From Chloroflexota bacterium (GTDB taxonomy: Bacteria; Chloroflexota; Anaerolineae; Anaerolineales; UBA4823): a stretch of DNA of 32,505 bases. Of this stretch, positions 23,691 to 30,600 are shown one piece after another (the stretch's first letter is position 1; every line of letters starts with the position of its first letter). The notes under the pieces were generated by a model, which ran no database searches, was not told the DNA's origin, and saw only the letters and a program-made list of their open reading frames with translations. Position numbers and translations under genes: made by a program. Location of the stretch: the NCBI GenBank assembly GCA_012516075.1, contig JAAYXE010000115.1:1-32505 (forward strand), in the 5' to 3' direction.

Positions 23691-23758
23691 TTTACGATGG
23701 TTGTTCGCAATACCGGCTGGCAGCTGGTAACAAATACAGGTAAAAAAGGAAGGTTGAA

Positions 23759-24247
23759 ATGTCTGCTGTATTCTCCGGTCGCTTCACCGCTCACACTGAC
23801 GAACCTTTTGTCGTCTTTTTAATCGGCATGCGCATCAACAAGCCCTGGGCCGTGCATAAATGGCTGCCGGTTGCGCTTGAGATGAACCCCATGCTGGTGG
23901 AACTCTACCGTCATCCTGAGAAGGGATTTCTGGGCGGGACCTTTGCGCTGACCCCCGGAGGTCCGCTGCTCGTGCAGTACTGGCGTTCTTTCGAGCACCT
24001 GGAGCGCTTCGCTCGCGATCCCAATGACCCACACCTGGCTGCCTGGAAGCGCTTTTACCAGCGCGCCCGGGATGGGGATGCGGTGGGCGTCTGGCACGAG
24101 ACGTATATGGTGCATCCCGGCCAGTATGAAGCCATGTATGTAAACATGCCGCGCTTCGGGCTGGGCAGCGTGCTGGAGCATGTGCCGATCGGCAGGCGCT
24201 CCGACTCTGCCCGCGAGCGCATCGCTGCAGCCCGGTCATCAGGTTGA
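23759..24247 (+). CDS. DUF4188-family protein
   Basis: A 162-residue protein with the family hallmarks: VVFLIGMRINKPWAVHKWLP, then ALTPGGPLLVQYWRSFEHLE and ARDPNDPHLAAWKRF, then VGVWHETYMVHPGQYEAMYVNMP. The last part resembles haem-binding monooxygenase or phenylacetaldoxime dehydratase-like ABM folds, so a ferredoxin-like fold is expected; activity is unknown. GGAAGG is 6 nt upstream. It lies behind the second TetR operator and is probably the regulator's main target. Confidence 0.9.
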   Translation: MSAVFSGRFTAHTDEPFVVFLIGMRINKPWAVHKWLPVALEMNPMLVELYRHPEKGFLGGTFALTPGGPLLVQYWRSFEHLERFARDPNDPHLAAWKRFYQRARDGDAVGVWHETYMVHPGQYEAMYVNMPRFGLGSVLEHVPIGRRSDSARERIAAARSSG

Positions 24248-24265
24248 AGCCTGACGGCTGAATGA

Positions 24266-24304
24266 AACAGTGCAGGTGTTCAACTCGAGAACGCCTGCAC
24301 TGTT
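24266..24304. terminator. Hairpin between convergent DUF4188 and oxidoreductase genes
   Basis: AACAGTGCAGG and CCTGCACTGTT form an 11-bp stem with further pairing inside. T-tracts are short on both strands, so strength is uncertain. Confidence 0.7.
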
Positions 24305-24310
24305 CGTTTA

Positions 24311-25288
24311 TCAGCCTTGTAGTGTAAAGCGATCGACCGGCTGCCGCTGCTGCCCTGCGATCTGCAGCACAATCTTTCCGGCCGGCCGCGCGTGCAGACT
24401 GCGCTCGAATGCCTTCCGGGCCCTGTCCAGAGCATACACCTCCGCCACAAGCGAGCGCAGCTCGCCCTCGTCAGCCAGGCGGGAGATCTCCCGGAGCTGG
24501 GCTGCGTTGGGTTCGACGACGAAGTAAATGGCCTCGATCCCCCGCTCCGCCGCAGCCTCCACATCCGGCTCAACGGCGACTGACACCAGCCGGCCGCCCG
24601 GGCGCACCAGATGCACCGACTGCTTCAGGCGTTCTCCACCGGCGGTGTCAAAGACCAGGTCGACGGACCCAACAGTTTTCTCCAGATCCTCACCCGGACA
24701 GCCAACAGCCTCATCTGCGCCGAGCTCCCGCACCAGGGAGAGGTTCTGTGGGGAGGCTGTCCCGATGACATAAGCCCCGCAGCGGTGGGCGAACTGCACT
24801 GCATAGCTGCCCACCCCGCCGGAAGCGCCGTGAATGCACACCCGCTGGCCGCTTTCCAGGCGCCCGTGAACGAAGAGCCCCTGCCAGGCGCTCAGGGCTG
24901 CCAGCGGTATCGCAGCGCTGTGAATGTGATCCAGTCGTTTGGGCTTCGGGGCCAGCAGCCGTGCAGGCAGCGAAAGATAATCCGCTGCCGCCCCATCGCG
25001 GTCAAAGGGGCTCAACCCGAAGACTTCATCGCCCGGGGCCAGCCAGTCGACGCCGGGCCCGGCGGCCGCGACCACCCCTGAGAACTCATAGGATGGAACT
25101 GCCGGCAGCCGGTCAGCCGGCCATTCCAGCTCGTCGCGGGTGATCGCTGCAGCGTGTACTCGCACCAGCACTTCTCCTTCCCCCGGTCGGGGTGTTTCCA
25201 CCCGTTCGACCACCAGCCCGGCCGGATCACCCGGCCGGTGCAGCCGCAGGGCAGTCATCCGGTCTGGAATTTCATGTACCGTTTGCAT
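24311..25288 (-). CDS. NADP-dependent MDR-family oxidoreductase (quinone oxidoreductase-like)
   Basis: A 325-residue enzyme. The catalytic domain (about 12-125) has GEVLVRVHAAAITRDELEW and PSYEFSGVVAAAGPGV. The Rossmann motif is GASGGVGSYAVQFA (154-167). The C-terminal part ends HARPAGKIVLQI, typical of zinc-free quinone oxidoreductases; the zinc-binding cysteines of alcohol dehydrogenases are absent. NADPH use is inferred from the family. GGAGGG is about 8 nt before ATG 25288. It is convergent with the DUF4188 gene and is separated from the CBS gene by that gene's terminator. Confidence 0.93.
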   Translation of the reverse strand: MQTVHEIPDRMTALRLHRPGDPAGLVVERVETPRPGEGEVLVRVHAAAITRDELEWPADRLPAVPSYEFSGVVAAAGPGVDWLAPGDEVFGLSPFDRDGAAADYLSLPARLLAPKPKRLDHIHSAAIPLAALSAWQGLFVHGRLESGQRVCIHGASGGVGSYAVQFAHRCGAYVIGTASPQNLSLVRELGADEAVGCPGEDLEKTVGSVDLVFDTAGGERLKQSVHLVRPGGRLVSVAVEPDVEAAAERGIEAIYFVVEPNAAQLREISRLADEGELRSLVAEVYALDRARKAFERSLHARPAGKIVLQIAGQQRQPVDRFTLQG

Positions 25289-25397
25289 GCTGTATTCCCT
25301 CCATCTGGCATCAGTTTTGGGGAAATATACAGCGCCTCTGGAACCCGGTACAGAGCCAGTTTTGATCCTTTTTATGGGGCCACTTTGTCGATCAAGA

Positions 25398-25429
25398 ATA
25401 AAAAAAGGCTGTCAGTTGACTGACAGCCT
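25398..25429 (-). terminator. Terminator of the CBS-pair gene
   Basis: Perfect 11-bp inverted repeat (AGGCTGTCAGT and ACTGACAGCCT) with a 2-nt loop as drawn (a few inner pairs must open), followed on the minus strand by TTTTTTTATTC. It lies 81 nt after the stop. Confidence 0.88.
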
Positions 25430-25510
25430 GCTCAAAGGCAGAATCAACTTCACCGTGTCTGGCCGCGGCCCGGCATACCGGCTGGTTTTCTCACCTGTGA
25501 GGTCTCGAGT

Positions 25511-25945
25511 TCAGCGCCCGCCGGTGATGTAGTTCTCGAGCTGGGCAATGATGAACTCCTGGTGCGAGATCACCGATTTGACCAGATCGCCGATCGAGAT
25601 CACGCCTACCAGCCGGCTGCCGTCCATCACCGGCAGGTGACGGATGTGCTTGTCCGTCATCAACGCCATACACTCATCGACCCCCTGATCCGGGCGCACG
25701 AAGAGTACATTGGTGCTCATCACTTCCCGTACCGGGATGTCGGTGGAGCGCTTTCCCTGCAGGGCAACTTTGCGGGCATAATCCCGCTCCGAGAAGATGC
25801 CCACAACTTTTTCGCCCTCGAGCACGATCAGGGCGCCGATATCTTTTTCGGCCAGGCGCTCCAGCGCCTCGAATACCGTGTTATCGGGGCCGATCGACCA
25901 TACGTCGTGTCCTTTGTTCTCCAGCACCTGCCATACCCGGTCCAT
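25511..25945 (-). CDS. CBS-domain-pair protein
   Basis: A 144-residue protein made of two CBS domains (about 15-68 and 78-132 of the chosen start): DVWSIGPDNTVFEALERLAE with GALIVLEGEKVVGIFSERDY, then REVMSTNVLFVRPDQGVDEC with HIRHLPVMDGSRLVGVISIGDL. Such pairs bind adenosine nucleotides and sense energy state or act as regulatory partners. ATG 25945 has GGAGG 5 nt upstream; the GTG at 25951 would overlap that site. It is a stand-alone unit with its own promoter and terminator. Confidence 0.95.
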   Translation of the reverse strand: MDRVWQVLENKGHDVWSIGPDNTVFEALERLAEKDIGALIVLEGEKVVGIFSERDYARKVALQGKRSTDIPVREVMSTNVLFVRPDQGVDECMALMTDKHIRHLPVMDGSRLVGVISIGDLVKSVISHQEFIIAQLENYITGGR

Positions 25946-25997
25946 ACCCACCTCCGCTCGGTGTAATTAGAGATACCTTATACGAATGGTCTTTATT

Positions 25998-26025
25998 AGT
26001 GTACCATGAATTATTTTTTCGTCAA
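25998..26025 (-). promoter_or_regulatory. Candidate promoter of the CBS-pair gene
   Basis: On the minus strand TTGACG, 16 nt, TACACT, about 53 nt before the start codon, in an AT-rich stretch. Confidence 0.55.
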
Positions 26026-26076
26026 AATGGCAGGGGAGCGTGACCGGTGCAGCGCGTTTGATGCTGCTCATGGAAA

Positions 26077-27564
26077 TTACTGCTGCCTGTGGAGCAGCGC
26101 CGCAAGCCGGCGCATGCCGCTGTTGATCTCGGCTGCGTTGAAACCGGCGTAGCCGAGCAGCAGACCCGGACGCGGCAGCGGTTCGATGCAGAAATCGGAA
26201 ACGGGTGTGAGCTCAAGCCTGTGCTGCGGGGCTGTCTGCAGCAGCGCCTGGATGTCGATCTCCGGCGGCAGCCACCCGATGCAGTGCAGGCCGGCCGTCG
26301 GCACCTGGATCTCCAGCGGCAGGCCCCGTGCCGCTTCCAGCAGGGCGGTTCGCCGCCCGGCATAGCTCCGGCGCATGCGGCGCAGGTGGCGGGTGAAGTG
26401 TCCGCCGGAAATAAAATCGGCCAGCAGCATCTGTTCGGGGAGCGGGGGGTGCACATCGGTCTGGCGGCGCATGGCCAGACAGGGTTCTACCAGTGCCGGA
26501 GGCAGGATGAGGTAGCCGGCGCGCAGTGCGGGAAAGAGCACTTTGCTGAAGGTGCCGATGTAGATCACCCGTCCGGCATCGTCCAGCCCCTGCAGTGCGG
26601 CCAGCGGCCGGCCGGCGTAGCGGAACTCGCTGTCATAATCGTCCTCGATCAGATACGCGCCGGTTTGCTGCGCCCAATCCAGCAGGGCCAGCCGGCGGCG
26701 CAGGCTGAGCGTCATCCCCAATGGAAACTGGTGCGCAGGGGTCAGGTAGGCCAGACGGGCATTGGGAGCGCGCTTTATCCCGGCCTCCACCACCAGCCCT
26801 TCCGCATCGAGGGGGACAGGGACGATCTGCGCCCCAGCGCCGAGAAAAGCGAGGCGCGCACCCGGGTAACCGGGGTCTTCCATCCACACGGCGTCGCCCG
26901 GGTCAAGCAGCAGGCGCGCTGTCAGGTCGAGTGCCCCCTGTGAGCCGGAGGTGATGATCACCTGCTCCGGCGTACAGTTCACCCGCCGGGCAATGGCGGC
27001 GTGGGCAGCGATGGCCTCGCGCAGCAGACGGTATCCCGCGGGATCCTGGTAGGGGAGGTCCCGGGGCGCCAGGCGGCGGGCCTGGCGGACTGCCAGACGC
27101 GACCACAGCGCGAACGGGAACAGATCCAGGGCGGGGGTATCGGAGCGGAAGGGCAGTGGCAGGCCGTCTGCTGCTTCACGAGCCGGCGGTGCCAGGGTGA
27201 GCTGCAGCCGGGCCAGCCTGCTGAGCTGGGGTACGGGACGGGGATCTTCTGTTCGCGATGCCGTGCGGCGGTCCAGGGCGGTGTCAACGGCTGGCGCTCT
27301 GAGCAGAGCTTCTGGCAGCTTGTGCGCCACGTATGTGCCGCTGCCGCGTGCACTGTCGATGTAGCCCTCGTCCATCAGCTGGCGGTATGCGCTCTGCACG
27401 GTGTTGCGCGAGATGTTCAGGCTGGCGGCCATGGCGCGCGAAGAAGGCAGTTTCGTCCCCGGTTTTAACTGGCCGTTGAGGATGGCCTGCTGCAGCTGCC
27501 GGTAAAGCTGCTGGTAAAGGGGCGCATCCAGCGCCGGAGACAGCCGGTGGTTGTCGAAGTCCAT
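26077..27564 (-). CDS. MocR-type regulator: GntR helix-turn-helix fused to aminotransferase-like domain
   Basis: A 495-residue protein. The N-terminal winged helix is GntR-like (PLYQQLYRQLQQAILNGQLK, then LPSSRAMAASLNISRNTVQSAY, about 15-80). The C-terminal domain is a fold-type I aminotransferase: TSGSQGALDL, LIEDDYDSEFRY and GTFSKVLFPALRAGY, with K341 as the likely PLP-binding lysine. MocR proteins such as PdxR and GabR use the PLP domain as a sensor, not as an enzyme. No pyridoxal-synthase or GABA gene is near; the target is unknown, though the upstream alpha/beta hydrolase gene on the same strand is 56 nt away. GGGGAGG precedes the ATG. Confidence 0.95.
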   Translation of the reverse strand: MDFDNHRLSPALDAPLYQQLYRQLQQAILNGQLKPGTKLPSSRAMAASLNISRNTVQSAYRQLMDEGYIDSARGSGTYVAHKLPEALLRAPAVDTALDRRTASRTEDPRPVPQLSRLARLQLTLAPPAREAADGLPLPFRSDTPALDLFPFALWSRLAVRQARRLAPRDLPYQDPAGYRLLREAIAAHAAIARRVNCTPEQVIITSGSQGALDLTARLLLDPGDAVWMEDPGYPGARLAFLGAGAQIVPVPLDAEGLVVEAGIKRAPNARLAYLTPAHQFPLGMTLSLRRRLALLDWAQQTGAYLIEDDYDSEFRYAGRPLAALQGLDDAGRVIYIGTFSKVLFPALRAGYLILPPALVEPCLAMRRQTDVHPPLPEQMLLADFISGGHFTRHLRRMRRSYAGRRTALLEAARGLPLEIQVPTAGLHCIGWLPPEIDIQALLQTAPQHRLELTPVSDFCIEPLPRPGLLLGYAGFNAAEINSGMRRLAALLHRQQ

Positions 27565-27620
27565 TTTCGCCTCCCCTCGATATGGATTGTCCGGGCCAGC
27601 TTTTTGCGTATAGGTTTTTC

Positions 27621-28589
27621 TTACAGGGAGGATGGCAGTTCCTCCAGACGATTTTGCCGTTCCAGAAATTCCCGCAGCCTGGCTCTTGACCCGGCGTTGA
27701 AATCCAGCATCAGCGCCAGGTGGCCGCCTTTTTCCATGAGTATGAAATCAGCTCCGGGGATGTTCCGGGCGCTGAATTTCCCCTGCTCACAGTCGACCAG
27801 GGTATCGTCGCAGGCATGCAGTACGAGCGCTGGAGCCTGGATGATGCCAATCAGCTCTGCAGGATATTCGGACATTTGCTGCTCCAGCAGCTGTCCGCTG
27901 CGCCGGGCGCTCATCGGCAGGATGGATTCGATGAAGGCCTGCAGCCGCGCGCTTTCTTCTCTCGAGAGCTGCTTCTGAACTTCCGCTGGGACGCCGAGCG
28001 CTGCCAGGAGTCCCTGCGGGCTCAACCGAACCAGCGACCAGAAGACGAAATCGTTCAGAAAAAGGCTGAAAAGGGCGGCCAGGACCGCCGGGCGGGGCGG
28101 TAAGGCGTGGCTGGCGGCGCTGACCAGCGCCAGGGATGTCGTCCGCTGCGGGTAGCGCTGCGCAAACAGCAGTGCCGAGGGGCCGCCCATCGAGACGCCG
28201 ATCACACCCACGCGCTCAACATTCAGAGAATCCAGCAGGCAGGCGTAAGCATCGGCCTGACGGGCGGAGTCCGCCCCCTGCGGCGCCGGCGTCCCCAGGA
28301 AACCGAAGCGGGAGGGCGCAATCCAGCGGTAGTCCCCGCCGATGAAACGCGCAAAATACAGGCCCTGGTCGTATCCGCCGCCGGCTCCATGCACGATCAG
28401 CAGCGGCGGCCCCTCCCCGGATTCGGCGTACTGGACCGGTCCACAGGCCGTCGCAGCGATTCTGCCGCCGCTGGTAATGCGCCGGTAAGCCTGCGCCAGA
28501 TCGCGGCGGTACTGCCGGCAGGCCATTCCTGCCAGCGCCGCGGCCGCCAGCACAGCCAGGCCGGTGATTTCAGGTGCCCGTCGTCTCAT
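27621..28589 (-). CDS. Alpha/beta hydrolase, membrane-anchored
   Basis: A 322-residue hydrolase with a hydrophobic N-terminal segment (about 8-22: TGLAVLAAAALAG) followed by a Cys (GMAC), possibly a lipobox or an anchor. LLIVHGAGGG is the oxyanion-hole motif, GVSMGG the nucleophile elbow (Ser), LVLHACDDTLVD the Asp region and EKGGHLALML the catalytic His. Substrate unknown. ATG 28589 is chosen because AAAGGG is upstream and a longer frame from 28721 would overlap the sigma factor gene by 73 nt. It is 59 nt after that gene and likely co-transcribed. Confidence 0.9.
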   Translation of the reverse strand: MRRRAPEITGLAVLAAAALAGMACRQYRRDLAQAYRRITSGGRIAATACGPVQYAESGEGPPLLIVHGAGGGYDQGLYFARFIGGDYRWIAPSRFGFLGTPAPQGADSARQADAYACLLDSLNVERVGVIGVSMGGPSALLFAQRYPQRTTSLALVSAASHALPPRPAVLAALFSLFLNDFVFWSLVRLSPQGLLAALGVPAEVQKQLSREESARLQAFIESILPMSARRSGQLLEQQMSEYPAELIGIIQAPALVLHACDDTLVDCEQGKFSARNIPGADFILMEKGGHLALMLDFNAGSRARLREFLERQNRLEELPSSL

Positions 28590-28648
28590 GTTTCTGCCCT
28601 TTGCGGATGTGTACGATGCAGTGTTGATGATGTTATCACCACCGGCGC

Positions 28649-29902
28649 TCAATGGTTCTCCAGATTCTGCATCTCTTCCAGGCGCCGCTGGAGGTAGGCG
28701 CGCTCGGCGGGGTTGCCGCACAGCTTGATGGCTCGCCGGTAGGCGTCCACAGCAGCTTCCCGCTGACCCGTGCGGCGCAGCAGATCGGCGCGGGCCGCGT
28801 GGTAAGGATAGTAATTTTCCGCCTCTTTATCCAGCCGCAGCAGCATCTGTAAACCCAGTTGAGGTCCTGCTGCCATGGCGACCGCAACAGCACGGTTGAC
28901 TTCGACCACGACGGACGGGATCATCCCTGCCAGTGTGTCATAGAGCAGGGCGATTTGATTCCAGTCCGTCTCCCCGGCAGTGGGCGCCTGGGCGTGCAGG
29001 GCGCTGATCGCCGCCTGCACCTGGTAAGGACCGGGATCATGCAGGGCAAGGGCCCTATCCAGAACGGCAATGCCCTCCTGGATCTTCGCGGCATCCCAGA
29101 TGCTGCGGTCCTGTTCGTCGAGCAGGATCAGTTCTCCTGTTTTTGTGAGACGGGCTTCCCGGCGCGAGTCGTGTAAAAGCATCAACGCCAGCAGCCCGTG
29201 AGCTTCCGCACTTTCCGGCATCAGCTTCACCAGGATGCGGCCTAAACGGATCGCTTCACTGCACAGGTCGGGGCGCGTCAGCGAATCGCCGCCCGTTGCC
29301 ACATAGCCCTCATTGAAAATCAGATAAATGACGGCCAGCAGCGCCTCCAATCGTTCCGGAAGCAGATCGGCGGGCGGCACGCGATAGGGGATGCCCGCAT
29401 CCCGGATTTTTCTGCGCGCCCGCGCCAGCCGCTGCGCCATCGCCGTTTCGGAAACGAGGAACGCCCGCGCCACCTCCGCCGTGGTCAGGCCGCCCAGGGT
29501 GTGCAGTGTGAGCGCAACCTGCGCCTCCAGTGCCAGGGCGGGATGACAGCAGGTGAACATCAACCTGAGCCGGTCATCGGGAAGGGATTCGTCCATATCG
29601 GGTTCCTCTTCCTCCACTACAGCGGGAATTGACGCCGTGTACTCCTCAAACCGGGACCGACGCAGGCGATCGATGGCCCGCCGTTTCGCGACCGTCACCA
29701 GCCAGGCGCCAGGGTTGCGGGGAACGCCGTCGATCCTCCAGCGTTCCAGCGCGTTGACCAGCGCGTCCTGAAGGGCGTCCTCGGCGAGCATGAAATCCCC
29801 AAGCTGGCTGATCAGGGCTGCCAGGACGCGTCCGTGTTCCTCGCGGAAAGTTTTTTCGATCTGCGCTTCGGCGGTCATCCCCAGTTCAAAACCGTGATTC
29901 AT
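28649..29902 (-). CDS. ECF42-type sigma factor with C-terminal TPR-like extension
   Basis: A 417-residue sigma factor. Region 2 is at about 20-85 ([15 protein letters not shown], then [18 protein letters not shown]), region 4 at about 112-165 ([26 protein letters not shown], then [16 protein letters not shown]). Residues 185-417 form the C-terminal extension with [20 protein letters not shown] and TPR-like helices ([26 protein letters not shown]). This architecture fits the ECF42 group (DUF6596), in which the extension is needed for activity and no anti-sigma is used. These genes usually sit beside a DGPF (YCII) protein gene; none lies next to this one here. ATG 29878 is an alternative start; neither has a good ribosome-binding site. 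Confidence 0.93.
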   Translation of the reverse strand: MNHGFELGMTAEAQIEKTFREEHGRVLAALISQLGDFMLAEDALQDALVNALERWRIDGVPRNPGAWLVTVAKRRAIDRLRRSRFEEYTASIPAVVEEEEPDMDESLPDDRLRLMFTCCHPALALEAQVALTLHTLGGLTTAEVARAFLVSETAMAQRLARARRKIRDAGIPYRVPPADLLPERLEALLAVIYLIFNEGYVATGGDSLTRPDLCSEAIRLGRILVKLMPESAEAHGLLALMLLHDSRREARLTKTGELILLDEQDRSIWDAAKIQEGIAVLDRALALHDPGPYQVQAAISALHAQAPTAGETDWNQIALLYDTLAGMIPSVVVEVNRAVAVAMAAGPQLGLQMLLRLDKEAENYYPYHAARADLLRRTGQREAAVDAYRRAIKLCGNPAERAYLQRRLEEMQNLENH

Positions 29903-29950
29903 CTCTTGACCACAGGGTGATCCTCACCAGAACAGGGTGCACACAGATCA

Positions 29951-30034
29951 GCCTCTTCGCCTCACGCCCTGTCGAGCTATCCACATTCCTGCCGGAGGGA
30001 TCGACCTGATTTACACGCGGTCTGGCGAAGAGGC
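29951..30034. repeat. Inverted repeat between the VOC and sigma factor genes
   Basis: GCCTCTTCGCC (29951-29961) and GGCGAAGAGGC (30024-30034) are a perfect 11-bp inverted repeat 62 nt apart. It sits in the 150-nt gap between the two genes. No T-tract follows on either strand, so a terminator is not indicated. Confidence 0.6.
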
Positions 30035-30052
30035 CATCCGTGTCCGTTACGC

Positions 30053-30442
30053 TTACTCCTGTGCGATAGTTATCGAGTTCCCGTCCGGGTCGCTGAGCTG
30101 AAAAAACTTCACACCCGAACCCGGACCGTACAGGTCGTTGCTGATCTCGCCCGGCAGGACACCTTTCTCCTTGAGGGCACTGTGCGCGGCCGCAAGGTCG
30201 GGGGATGAAAGGTAGAACCCCATGGTTCCAGGCTGCGGGGGTTCATTGCTCGTCGTGCTCGACCGGGCGAGCGTGATCGCCGCCCCGCCGCCGGGAAGGT
30301 TGAGCGTAACCCACCAGTTATCGTCATCGATGCGGTAGTCTGCTGCGACCTCCAGGCCCAACTTTTCAGCATAAAACTCCCTGGCCTTATTCATATCCCC
30401 GACCACGACCGAGATCATGGTGAGCTGGTTGACTGCCTTCAT
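30053..30442 (-). CDS. VOC-family (glyoxalase/bleomycin-resistance-like) protein
   Basis: A 129-residue protein with two beta-alpha-beta-beta-beta modules: TMISVVVGDMNKAREFYAEK with DNWWVTLNLPGG, then GFYLSSPDLAAAHSALKEKG with VKFFQLSDPDGNSITIAQE. The DPDGN(S)I ending is the family signature. Metal ligand positions are not clear. The start is ATG 30442 with AAAGGAG 7 nt upstream; an upstream frame to 30577 has no signal. Members bind or break small molecules, often electrophiles or antibiotics. It lies between the UvrA-type gene and the sigma factor gene. Confidence 0.9.
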   Translation of the reverse strand: MKAVNQLTMISVVVGDMNKAREFYAEKLGLEVAADYRIDDDNWWVTLNLPGGGAAITLARSSTTSNEPPQPGTMGFYLSSPDLAAAHSALKEKGVLPGEISNDLYGPGSGVKFFQLSDPDGNSITIAQE

Positions 30443-30600
30443 TTTCTGGCTCCTTTCCATCGATAAGCTAAATTGACATTTTCTCCAGATGCCGTATGGG
30501 GAATTCCGGAGTGACAGGCCAGGGGTCATAACGACCCTTATACTGCTGGCCCCTGCTGTGAAGATGTCCCCGCTCATCAGGCGCGGAATTCTGCTCTGCG

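Noticed and set aside
24311..25288. Zinc-containing alcohol dehydrogenase
   Set aside because: The catalytic-zinc Cys/His ligands and the structural four-cysteine site are missing; the sequence fits the zinc-free quinone oxidoreductase branch.
26077..27564. Plain aminotransferase
   Set aside because: A GntR helix-turn-helix precedes the PLP domain, which is the MocR layout, so a regulator is the better call.
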